Part shown: positions 45,161 to 52,427 of the stretch, one piece after another | Layout: each line of letters opens with the position of its first letter | How positions within the stretch are numbered: the stretch's first letter is position 1 | Origin: Scalindua_A sp046757465 | GTDB lineage: Bacteria > Planctomycetota > Brocadiia > Brocadiales > Scalinduaceae | Direction of reading: 5' to 3' | Length of the DNA: 64,000 nt | NCBI GenBank assembly: GCA_046757465.1 | Contig: JBHHYH010000006.1 | Location: 1-64,000, forward strand | Made by a program: the position numbers and the translations under genes | The notes under the pieces: generated by a model | The model's database searches: none | What the model saw: only the letters and a program-made list of their open reading frames with translations | What the model was told of the DNA's origin: nothing

Positions 45161-45613
45161 TTGAGGAAAGTTATAGACAATCTTCAAACCATAAGCTGGC
45201 TTTTTCCTATTTTTAGTGGATTTATTGTTATATCTTGTGTAGTGTATTGCCTGATATGGTGGCAACCTCACCCCATGACTATATTCGATGTAGATTGCAG
45301 TATTGTATGCTGGAACTTTTGCCGTACGATGAGTAAATTCTGGGCTGCCGTTGCAATTATAGTAGCAAGCCTTTCTGTCCTTTCTGGCATCTTATTTAAA
45401 CTTAAAAGTAAATATGCAATTATGTTAGCAGCTTTTTCAGGTGTTTTAACACTTCCTGTTGGTGTCTTGCCACTATTTACAATATGGCTGCGTCGACACA
45501 GGCTGTCAGAGAATTGTCATTCCCTGCCCGACCCGTCCGAACGGCATTGCCGGGCGGGCAAATGGCAGGCGGGCGGACTTGATCCGGAATCTCATAACAT
45601 TGAAAACCCTTAA
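45161..45613 (+). CDS. Small membrane protein with a repeat-derived C-terminus
   Basis: About 150 residues from a TTG at 45161, which has AAAGGAG seven bases upstream (an ATG at 45131 lacks a ribosome site). Three hydrophobic segments are seen: SWLFPIFSGFIVISCVVYCL, FWAAVAIIVASLSVLSGIL and YAIMLAAFSGVLTLPVGVLP. The last 35 residues (from LSENCHSLPDPSERHCRAGK) are encoded by the GC-rich repeat and so are not part of the original protein. Function unknown. Confidence 0.5.
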   Translation: MRKVIDNLQTISWLFPIFSGFIVISCVVYCLIWWQPHPMTIFDVDCSIVCWNFCRTMSKFWAAVAIIVASLSVLSGILFKLKSKYAIMLAAFSGVLTLPVGVLPLFTIWLRRHRLSENCHSLPDPSERHCRAGKWQAGGLDPESHNIENP

Positions 45614-45765
45614 AATTTGAGGATTCTGAAATAAATTCAGAATGACAAAATGACGCTTTTTATGATTCTTGGACAGTTTGGTAAGGTTTAATCACTGAAA
45701 ATCATTTTTAATTAATTTCCTCCGCGACCTCCCTGCCCCAGTCCGTACCGGCACGGGCGTGCAAC
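45521..45765. repeat. Composite repeat region (GC-rich block, MITE-like half, GC-rich block)
   Basis: CCCGTCCGAACGGCATTGCC with GGGCGGGC (45531-45560) is a near copy of 43004-43030. Next, GGATTCTGAAATAAATTCAG followed by AATGACAAAATGACGC (about 45617-45650) is a diverged inverted copy of the left half of the element at 8329. A third piece, CCGTACCGGCACGGGCGTGC, lies at about 45745-45764. Together they occupy the gap before the next gene. Confidence 0.55.
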
Positions 45766-45812
45766 AAGCTCTTTGGCGGGTACGGTCTCAGCGGCAAACT
45801 TTTGTAATTATT

Positions 45813-46586
45813 ATGAAGAAAGGAAGAGTTTTAACAATTATCATCTTACAAATTTTTATCCTGGCCATTTTTTGTCCAGCAGTATTTTCTAAACAGTGGA
45901 CCTTGACGGGACAGGTGGTGGACGGCTTTGATAATGCACTGAAGGACGTTGAGATTAAAATAAAAGGGACTAAATTTGCGACAAAGACTGATGAAAATGG
46001 TCAATACAGGATCAGTTATCATCCTGGTAAAGTGGAAATATCATTCGGGAAAAAAGGCTATGCAACCCAAAAATTTCTCCTAAATATACGTGATATAAAA
46101 GAGGTCCCCATGCGAAAATTAAATCTCTGGAAACTCCCGGAAAGTGGTGGCATGTTTCTGGTAAGAATAGATGATTACAAGAAGATAGAAAAGAGGAATT
46201 ATTTTTCAAAGCGTGATGATAATAGTATAAGTTTTTATGCAAAAGGCGACCCAACCAAAATTATCTGCCCGGCTGACTCTTTCGAACAGGGTGGAATTGA
46301 AATGATGATACTTGATTACTCAAAGGAAAGTCCACTCGTAGTGGGTAAAACACTTTATAAACTTGAAGACGACAATCTTATAGGCAACATAATATACAAA
46401 TCAAGAGACTGGGACATTAATGATATTGATGATGTATATTCAAAAATATCAAATAGATTAGGCCTACGTTATGTCAAGCTGGAACCCGGCAAGTACTTCT
46501 ATTGTATTGGTGAAATTACGCTGAGGTCAAAGGTTGGTTACGGTTATTACCTAGAGGTTACTACAGCAAATTTATCAGATAAATAA
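45813..46586 (+). CDS. Secreted protein with carboxypeptidase regulatory-like domain
   Basis: From the ATG at 45813 the product is 257 residues; upstream codons in this frame come from repeat DNA. Residues 1-26 form a signal peptide (LTIIILQIFILAIFCPAVFS). Residues about 28-85 are a CarboxypepD_reg-like beta-sandwich: LTGQVVDGFDNALKDVEIKI and FATKTDENGQYRISY, then FGKKGYATQ. The remaining 170 residues are unrecognised. Such domains often serve in cell-surface or substrate binding. It appears to be a single gene. Confidence 0.65.
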   Translation: MKKGRVLTIIILQIFILAIFCPAVFSKQWTLTGQVVDGFDNALKDVEIKIKGTKFATKTDENGQYRISYHPGKVEISFGKKGYATQKFLLNIRDIKEVPMRKLNLWKLPESGGMFLVRIDDYKKIEKRNYFSKRDDNSISFYAKGDPTKIICPADSFEQGGIEMMILDYSKESPLVVGKTLYKLEDDNLIGNIIYKSRDWDINDIDDVYSKISNRLGLRYVKLEPGKYFYCIGEITLRSKVGYGYYLEVTTANLSDK

Positions 46587-46689
46587 GACTCGTAAGAACT
46601 TATCATGTTAGGTGCTTAACAAAAATATTTTGACAATTTTTGGCAAAAAATAAGTATATCTAGGATTTAATCCTTTAGGATTTTATAAA

Positions 46690-46740
46690 AGGCTAAAGTC
46701 ATGCCGAAGGCAGACCTGCCTCTGGCACGGCCTTAACTCC
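46690..46740. repeat. Short GC-rich palindromic repeat
   Basis: AAGTCATGCCGAAGGCAGAC, CTGCCTCTGGCACGGCCTT can fold on itself (GCCGAAGGCAG with CTGCC; TGCC/GGCA). It is the last member of the GC-rich series that begins at 37.3 kb. Confidence 0.4.
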
Positions 46741-46854
46741 TTTTCTGACTTGTTCGGGTTAGGTAATATCCAGACAAGTTATTGTATCTAATTTTCGGAT
46801 ACCGCCAATGACCTAGAAATGCTTTTTTGGGGAGCAAACTCTACATTTAGAATC

Positions 46855-48231
46855 ATGACCTTAGAGATCTTCTTCAATCCTAAATCTGTGGCCGTAATAG
46901 GCGCAACAGAAAATCCCCAAAATATCACTTCAGCTATTATTAAAAACCTTATTGAAACAGGATTTAAAGGTAGACTCGCACCAGTTAATCCAAAGTATAA
47001 AGAGGTTTTTGGGTTTATGTGTTATTCATCGCTCCTTGATATCAAAGAACAAATAGACCTGACAGTAATAGCAATTCCCTCCAACCTCATTCCGGAAGCT
47101 CTCAGCCAACAAGCCACGTGCGGAATAAAAAATTCGATAATAGTAAGTGGAGGGTTTGGAGAGTTAGGTGATAAAGGTATGGCACTGGAGGAGAAAATCA
47201 AAAGTATATGCAGGAAAGAGGGAATACGCGTAATTGGCCCGAATTGCATCGGTGTCTTAGATAATTATTCTAATTTCAGTACATCATTCTTGCCCTGGAC
47301 AAGGGTTAAACGCCCCATAAAGGGGTACTTGAGCATATTATCACAAAGTGGTTCTTATGCCATATCTGTGATAGACATGCTGGCACAGGAAGGCATCGGA
47401 ATCTCAAAAATTGTAAATTATGGGAATCGAGCCGATGTAGGAGAATCTGAACTAATCGAGTATCTTACTGATGATGAATTAACAAGCGTAATAGGAATTT
47501 ATATGGAATCTGTTGATGATGGTAGAAGGTTTATCAATGCTTCCAGTCGCTGTTCAAGGTCTAAACCGATGATAGTGTTAAAGGTTGGCAAAGGAGATTC
47601 TGGAATTGATGCGGCAAGGTCACATACTGGTGCTATTGCCGGTAAATATGAAATTTATAAGGCTGCTTTCAAGAAGTCTGGGATTGTTGAAGTCAGTGGT
47701 TTCGAAGAGTTTACGGATGCATGTAAAGTACTCTTGATGCAAAAACCGGCTAGAGGAAATAAAATACTCATTATAACCAATGGTGGTGGAGTCGGTGTTG
47801 TAGTATCAGACATGTGTGGTGTTAATAGTCTTGATGTTGCAAGGACGCCTTCCAGTGTCAAAGAAGCGCTTTCAAAGCGGTTTTCAGAATATTACATTCT
47901 AAATAATCCAATTGACCTGACTGGAAGTGCCGTAGATGAAGATTATGATGTTGCAATGAAATCTGCATTGGTTGATAATGATTTTTTTGATGCTTCAATT
48001 GTAATTCCGCTGATGCCGCCTCAGACAATGACAGAAGGTGTGGTTGAAATTGTTTCACAAAGGGCAATAGAATCAGGAAAACCTGTCGTTATCTGTACAA
48101 TTGGTGGCGAATATACCAGGAAGATCAAGGTTATGTTTGAGGAGAATGGCATCCCCGTTTTCCCATCACCCGAAAGATGTGTAAAAGCCATGTGCGTATT
48201 AGTAGAAAGAGGGAGAATGAATGGTTGTTGA
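46855..48231 (+). CDS. Acyl-CoA synthetase (ADP-forming), alpha subunit
   Basis: A 458-residue CoA-binding/ligase subunit (AcdA type) that makes ATP and acid from acyl-CoA, ADP and phosphate, or the reverse. From the ATG at 46855 it opens MTLEIFFNPKSVAVIGATEN, as the family does. It has the CoA-binding Rossmann domain, the succinyl-CoA-ligase-like domain with SQSGSYAISVIDML, and the phosphorylated His in AARSHTGAIAGKYE. The ATP-grasp beta subunit follows as a separate gene overlapping by 11 bases, and a fused alpha-beta paralogue comes third. Confidence 0.88.
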   Translation: MTLEIFFNPKSVAVIGATENPQNITSAIIKNLIETGFKGRLAPVNPKYKEVFGFMCYSSLLDIKEQIDLTVIAIPSNLIPEALSQQATCGIKNSIIVSGGFGELGDKGMALEEKIKSICRKEGIRVIGPNCIGVLDNYSNFSTSFLPWTRVKRPIKGYLSILSQSGSYAISVIDMLAQEGIGISKIVNYGNRADVGESELIEYLTDDELTSVIGIYMESVDDGRRFINASSRCSRSKPMIVLKVGKGDSGIDAARSHTGAIAGKYEIYKAAFKKSGIVEVSGFEEFTDACKVLLMQKPARGNKILIITNGGGVGVVVSDMCGVNSLDVARTPSSVKEALSKRFSEYYILNNPIDLTGSAVDEDYDVAMKSALVDNDFFDASIVIPLMPPQTMTEGVVEIVSQRAIESGKPVVICTIGGEYTRKIKVMFEENGIPVFPSPERCVKAMCVLVERGRMNGC

Positions 48232-48961
48232 AACTTCAAGATTTAAAGATGCAGAAAAGATTATAAAGAATGTACTTGCCTCTGGGAAAGGAACAATACT
48301 TCCTGATGAAGCTTTAGGTATTATAGAATCATCCGGTATTTCTACTCCTGATTATGTCCTGGCCAAAACGGCCAAAGAGGCTATAGAAGCATCAAGGACG
48401 ATTGGATTTCCAGTTGTCTTGAAGATAGCATCATCAGACGTATTGCATAAGAGTGATATAGGGGGAGTAGCTGTTGATGTGGGAAGCGAAGAAGTAGTAG
48501 AGAAACGTTATAATGAAATTATGAATAATTCAATCAAAAAAGTCCCAAATGCTCTCATAGCAGGAATATTGGTACAGAAACAGGTACCAAACACAATACA
48601 GGTAATCATAGGAGGCATAAGGGATAACCAATTTGGGCCTGCAGTTATGTTTGGCCTGGGAGGCATATTCGTTGAACTATTTAAAGACGTGGCATTCAGA
48701 ATTGCGCCTGTAACAGAAACAGAAGCTCTGGAAATGATGAAGGAAATTAAAGGATACCCCATATTATCAGGTTATAGGGGTATGAAGGAGCTTGCCATAT
48801 CACAGATAATCAAAACAATTGTTACTATCTCAGAATTAATTTCCAATGTTGATGAAATAAAGGAAGTTGAACTGAACCCTTTGTTCGTTTACGAAAAAGA
48901 TACGATAGCAGTTGATGCAAGGATTATTATAGAAGGATCTAAAGGAAGGAACCAATATTAA
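48221..48961 (+). CDS. Acyl-CoA synthetase (ADP-forming), beta subunit
   Basis: A 246-residue ATP-grasp subunit (AcdB type). Key parts are ESSGISTPDYVLAKTAKEAI, GFPVVLKIASSDVLHKSDIG, VQKQVPNTIQVIIGGIRDNQ, FGPAVMFGLGGIFVELFKDV and the final EVELNPLFVY with VDARIII. It receives the phosphate from the His of the alpha subunit and passes it to ADP. The ATG at 48221 has GAGGGAGA before it. Its TAA overlaps the ATG of the next gene by one base. Confidence 0.88.
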   Translation: MVVETSRFKDAEKIIKNVLASGKGTILPDEALGIIESSGISTPDYVLAKTAKEAIEASRTIGFPVVLKIASSDVLHKSDIGGVAVDVGSEEVVEKRYNEIMNNSIKKVPNALIAGILVQKQVPNTIQVIIGGIRDNQFGPAVMFGLGGIFVELFKDVAFRIAPVTETEALEMMKEIKGYPILSGYRGMKELAISQIIKTIVTISELISNVDEIKEVELNPLFVYEKDTIAVDARIIIEGSKGRNQY

Positions 48962-51072
48962 TGAATAAGATGAAACAATTGGAATATGCTTTCTCACCAA
49001 GATCTGTCGCTGTTATTGGAGCTTCAACAAGAGAAGGGACAGTAGGGCGTGCCATATTTTCCAACATCCTGCTTAATAAATATAATGGCATTATGTATCC
49101 AGTTAATCCCAAGGCAAAGGGTATACTTGGGGTTAAATGTTATTCCGATATTATGGAAATTCCAGATAGTGTTGATACGGCAATTATTATTGTTCCCAGG
49201 GATTTTGTGCCAGGAGTTGTTAAGGAGTGTGGAGAAAAAGGCGTAAAGTTAATTATCATAATAAGCGCGGGATTTAAGGAGATAGGTGGTGAGGGAGAAA
49301 AATATGAGAGGAAGGTAAAGGCGCTTGTAAAAAAATATTCTATGTCCCTGATAGGCCCTAATTGTTTTGGTGTAATTAACACATCACCAGATGTATCCTT
49401 AAACGCCACCTTCTCAAGGACAATACCTAGAGAGGGAAATATCGCGTTTATTTCACAAAGCGGAGCTCTTTGTGCGGCTATATTAGATTATGCAAAAAGT
49501 GAACATATTGGTTTTTCAAAGTTTGTTAGTATGGGTAATAAAGCCGACATAATGGAAAATGATTTGCTTTTAACATTAAAAGACGATCCTCAAACAGATG
49601 TTATTCTTATGTATTTAGAGGATCTCGTAAATGGAAGAGAGTTTATTAAGATCGCAAGGGAAATAACGGCAAAAAAGCCAATATTAGTTATAAAATCTGG
49701 TCGTACACCACAGGGTGCCAGGGCAGCATCTTCACACACAGGCTCGCTCGCCGGAAGCGATGAAGTTTACAGTGCTATATTCGCTCAGTGTGGAGTCTTG
49801 AGGGTGGAAACAATAGAGGAGTTATTTAGCTACGGAAAAGCCTTTGCCAAACAACCGCTTCCTAAAGGTAGAAAGATGGCCATAATTACAAATGCAGGCG
49901 GACCAGGAATAATAGCTACTGATGCATGTATAAGGTACAATCTTGAATTATCTACATTCCAGAAAGATACAATAAAGAAGTTGAAGACTAAATTGCCACC
50001 TGCCGCAAATATCAATAACCCTGTGGATATATTGGGAGATGCCAGCAGCGAGAGATATAGGGTTGCCCTTAACAGTGTATTAAAGGACTCAAATGTTGAA
50101 GGTGTAATAGTAATACTTACCCCGGCAGCTGTTACTGATATAAAAGAAATTGCAAAGGTAATAACAAATACCTCAGCAAAATCTAATAAGCCCGTATTAT
50201 GCTGCTTTATGGGTCTGTTTGATGTTAGTGAAGGCATAATGACGTTGGAGGAAAATGGTATTCCGCATTATCGTTTTCCAGAGGTAACTGCAAGAGCGCT
50301 TTCAAATATGTGTGACTATTCATGGTGGATGAAACGCCCAAAAACTATCGTAAGAAAATTTAAAACAAATAAAAAAATAGTGTCCAGGATAATTAATAAT
50401 GCAAGGAATGAGAAACGACCGTTTCTACTCGAACAAGAGGCTTTAAATGTATTCAAGGCTTACGGGCTCCCAGTTGTAGATTCCGCCATTGCTACCAATG
50501 AAAGAGAAGCAGTAAAGGTGGCCGAGAGATTTGGGTATCCGGTAGTAGCAAAGATAGCATCTCCCGATATATTGCATAAATTTGATGCCGGAGGTGTAAG
50601 ATTAAACTTAAAGAATAGGGATGATGTCATTAATTCATACAGGGAAATCGTGGCAAACGTAAAATCTTATAAGCCTGGTGCAAAGATAAAGGGTATGACC
50701 GTCCAGAAAATGATTGAGGGTGGCAAAGAGGCAATTATTGGCATGAATCGAGATGTTCAGTTTGGACCCTTGCTCATGTTTGGTTTGGGAGGTATTTATG
50801 TGGAAGCAATAAAGGACGTCACATTCAGGTTGCCTCCGGTTCGTTCACTTAGCGCAATAAGGATGATAAAATCAATACGCTCATATAAGATACTTGAGGG
50901 AATTAGGGGGGAAGAACCGTCTGACATTAATGCAATAGCCGAATGCCTGGAAAGGATATCCCAGCTGGTTATTGATTTCGAAAGTATTTTAGAACTGGAC
51001 ATAAACCCATTAAGAGTCTTCACCAAGGGTAATGGGTGTAAGGTCGTTGATGCAAGGATTATTATAAAGTGA
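48961..51072 (+). CDS. Acyl-CoA synthetase (ADP-forming), fused alpha-beta
   Basis: A 703-residue protein with both halves in one chain. Residues 1-460 are the alpha part: QLEYAFSPRSVAVIGASTRE, GPNCFGVINTS, FISQSGALCAAILDYA and the His in RAASSHTGSLAGSDEV. Residues 480-703 are the ATP-grasp beta part: LNVFKAYGLPVVDSAIATNE, YPVVAKIASPDILHKFDAGG, FGPLLMFGLGGIYVEAIKDV and LELDINPL. It probably acts on a different acyl-CoA from the split enzyme upstream. The three genes overlap and form one operon. The stop codon TGA lies within a GTGAAGCTCCACG repeat. Confidence 0.9.
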   Translation: MNKMKQLEYAFSPRSVAVIGASTREGTVGRAIFSNILLNKYNGIMYPVNPKAKGILGVKCYSDIMEIPDSVDTAIIIVPRDFVPGVVKECGEKGVKLIIIISAGFKEIGGEGEKYERKVKALVKKYSMSLIGPNCFGVINTSPDVSLNATFSRTIPREGNIAFISQSGALCAAILDYAKSEHIGFSKFVSMGNKADIMENDLLLTLKDDPQTDVILMYLEDLVNGREFIKIAREITAKKPILVIKSGRTPQGARAASSHTGSLAGSDEVYSAIFAQCGVLRVETIEELFSYGKAFAKQPLPKGRKMAIITNAGGPGIIATDACIRYNLELSTFQKDTIKKLKTKLPPAANINNPVDILGDASSERYRVALNSVLKDSNVEGVIVILTPAAVTDIKEIAKVITNTSAKSNKPVLCCFMGLFDVSEGIMTLEENGIPHYRFPEVTARALSNMCDYSWWMKRPKTIVRKFKTNKKIVSRIINNARNEKRPFLLEQEALNVFKAYGLPVVDSAIATNEREAVKVAERFGYPVVAKIASPDILHKFDAGGVRLNLKNRDDVINSYREIVANVKSYKPGAKIKGMTVQKMIEGGKEAIIGMNRDVQFGPLLMFGLGGIYVEAIKDVTFRLPPVRSLSAIRMIKSIRSYKILEGIRGEEPSDINAIAECLERISQLVIDFESILELDINPLRVFTKGNGCKVVDARIIIK

Positions 51073-51227
51073 AGCTCCACGACTGTAAAGCCGTGGCTTC
51101 CCGACTGTGTCGGAACCTAGAAGTTACCCCAAGGGGCGCCTCAGGCGGCTTGTGTTACGGGGTTTCTTAGAGCGAAACCCCGCACCGAAATCCATTCATC
51201 CACGGGTGTGGACCCGTGGATGAATGG
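51071..51227. repeat. Array of four hairpins, repeat-derived
   Basis: In succession: GAAGCTCCACG...CGTGGCTTC (51071-51100), CCGACTGTGTCGG, CGGGGTTTC/GAAACCCCG with a seven-base loop (about 51159-51183), and CCATTCATCCACGGGT (51192-51207) with its exact complement at 51212-51227, a 16-bp stem with a GTGG loop. The first unit is shared with 38438. Closely packed stable stems resemble IS200/IS605-type ends or a structured RNA. No transposase gene is present. Confidence 0.6.
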
Positions 51228-51441
51228 TGCGTGGGTAAAAAGTTCGATTGACTTATGTATGAAATATATTTATAAATATACCTAACCCAAACGAGTAGGA
51301 AGTAGAAAAGTAGCAAGTAGAGAGTAGAGGGAAATAAAAGTTTTTTCTTAATTGTTCTTCTTTCTACTCTCTACTATCGACAATGAAAGATTTTATGGAT
51401 ATCTCAAAAAATATTTTGCTGAGAAAAAGGAGGTGATATAA
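51228..51441. other. Leader region of the cysteine-rich operon
   Basis: A low-complexity purine-rich run (AGTAGAAAAGTAGCAAGTAG and repeats, about 51297-51330) with a pyrimidine-rich partial complement (TTCTACTCTCTACT, about 51361-51375) precedes the gene at 51442. The two could pair. AAGGAGGTGAT (51428-51438), a near-perfect complement to the 16S rRNA tail, sits just before the ATG. Confidence 0.45.
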
Positions 51442-51759
51442 ATGCTTAAAAAATTGTATCAATATATTATCATAGTTGCAATGTTGGTATTTATTTCTAC
51501 AGGCTACCTTCTGCACATTTCAGATGCAACTGCTGACAAAAAGAAGATCTTTGTTTGTTATTGTGGAAAATGGTGTGAGTGCAATTTCGAAGCTAACAAA
51601 TTCGGCAAATGTGTATGTGGTGATAACCTGTTCCCGTCTGACAGAAGGCCGGCAGAAACATTAAAGTATCAATGTGGATGTGAGAGTGAATGTGACTGTG
51701 GATCTAAGTCAGATAAAGAGGGAAACTGCGTTTGTGGTAAGCCTATGAAGGAAACATAA
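51442..51759 (+). CDS. Secreted cysteine-rich protein with two six-Cys CxC units (copy 1)
   Basis: A 105-residue protein: a signal peptide (about residues 1-31) followed by a small domain with 12 cysteines, all in CxC pairs. Cysteines 39, 41, 45, 47, 57 and 59 form one unit and 78, 80, 84, 86, 96 and 98 a second with identical spacing, an exact 39-residue offset. The unit is C-x-C-x3-C-x-C-x9-C-x-C. The link contains PSDRRPAETLKY and the end is GKPMKE. I know no named family. Metal binding outside the cytoplasm is the simplest inference, since CxC pairs are typical metal-thiolate ligands; disulphides are the alternative. The very strong ribosome site suggests high expression. Confidence 0.75.
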   Translation: MLKKLYQYIIIVAMLVFISTGYLLHISDATADKKKIFVCYCGKWCECNFEANKFGKCVCGDNLFPSDRRPAETLKYQCGCESECDCGSKSDKEGNCVCGKPMKET

Positions 51760-51798
51760 TGATTCTCAGGAAACTTATTTAAGTAGAAAGGGGTGTAG

Positions 51799-52128
51799 AT
51801 GGTATTTAAAGGCTTGAAGAATAGCGTAATTACGGTATTGGCAATTAGTACAATAACTTTGAGTGGCGCATTCTATTCTGTTGATAACATTAAAGCCGCT
51901 GAAGAGACAAAGATATATATTTGTAACTGTCCTGGAGGCTGTCTTTGCGAATACGAAACAAAAAAGCCCGGTGGTAGATGCGTTTGTGGTCTCGCCACCA
52001 TACCATCAGACAGGGAGCCAAACAAAGATCTTGAATATGAGTGTGCTTGCGGGGGAGGATGCGATTGTGGTTCCGGAGCGGATGAAGAAGGTAATTGCCA
52101 TTGCCGTAAACCTATGAAGGAAAAATAA
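51799..52128 (+). CDS. Secreted cysteine-rich protein with two six-Cys CxC units (copy 2)
   Basis: A 109-residue paralogue of the preceding gene, 39 bases downstream. The signal peptide runs to about residue 34 (ending NIKAAEE). Cysteines fall at 42, 44, 48, 50, 61 and 63, then 82, 84, 88, 90, 100 and 102; the second unit keeps the spacing of copy 1 exactly, the first has one extra residue. The link PSDREPNKDLEY and end KPMKE are shared with copy 1, while the signal peptides and most non-Cys residues differ, so the duplication is old and the Cys lattice is under selection. AAAGGGGTG precedes the ATG. A terminator follows, making a two-gene operon. Confidence 0.75.
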   Translation: MVFKGLKNSVITVLAISTITLSGAFYSVDNIKAAEETKIYICNCPGGCLCEYETKKPGGRCVCGLATIPSDREPNKDLEYECACGGGCDCGSGADEEGNCHCRKPMKEK

Positions 52129-52170
52129 AAGCTCTTATAAATGTGCAAAAAGAATTGAAGGGACCAAATT

Positions 52171-52200
52171 AAAAGACCCACCGAAGACGGTGGGTCTTTT
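52171..52200 (+). terminator. Rho-independent terminator of the cysteine-rich operon
   Basis: AAAAGACCCACCG and CGGTGGGTCTTTT form a perfect 13-bp stem with an AAGA loop, ending in TTTT, 43 bases after the stop codon of the second cysteine-rich gene. On the opposite strand it could also serve the tRNA direction. Confidence 0.85.
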
Positions 52201-52277
52201 AATAGGCTCCATGAGCATCCCAAAAATCAGAACCATTCCCTATGTCACTGAAACCCTCTAGCCTGTCCAGCGAAAGA

Positions 52278-52351
52278 TGGCTACCCGGGGAGGACTCGAA
52301 CCTCCAATGAGAGAACCAAAATCTCTAGTGTTACCATTACACTACCGGGTA
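52278..52351 (-). tRNA. tRNA-Gln (TTG)
   Basis: On the minus strand TACCCGG pairs with CCGGGTA, followed by discriminator G and an encoded CCA. The anticodon stem AGAGA/TCTCT encloses TTTTGGT, giving anticodon TTG. The D arm (AGTGTAATGGTAACACT) and T arm (GGAGGTTCGAGTCCTCC) are regular. Confidence 0.95.
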
Positions 52352-52427
52352 ACTTATATATCTATTGAGGATTGCAGATTTCTGATTTGGGGTTTATACT
52401 AAATTCCTTTTGAACGGTTGTATCGTT

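Noticed and set aside
45759..45812. Longer N-terminus of the carboxypeptidase-regulatory-like protein
   Set aside because: These 18 codons are repeat DNA; the ATG at 45813 starts a proper signal peptide.
37349..46740. The series of GC-rich repeats as a CRISPR array
   Set aside because: Copies are unequal, irregularly spaced by kilobases, lie in both orientations and have no spacers or cas genes.
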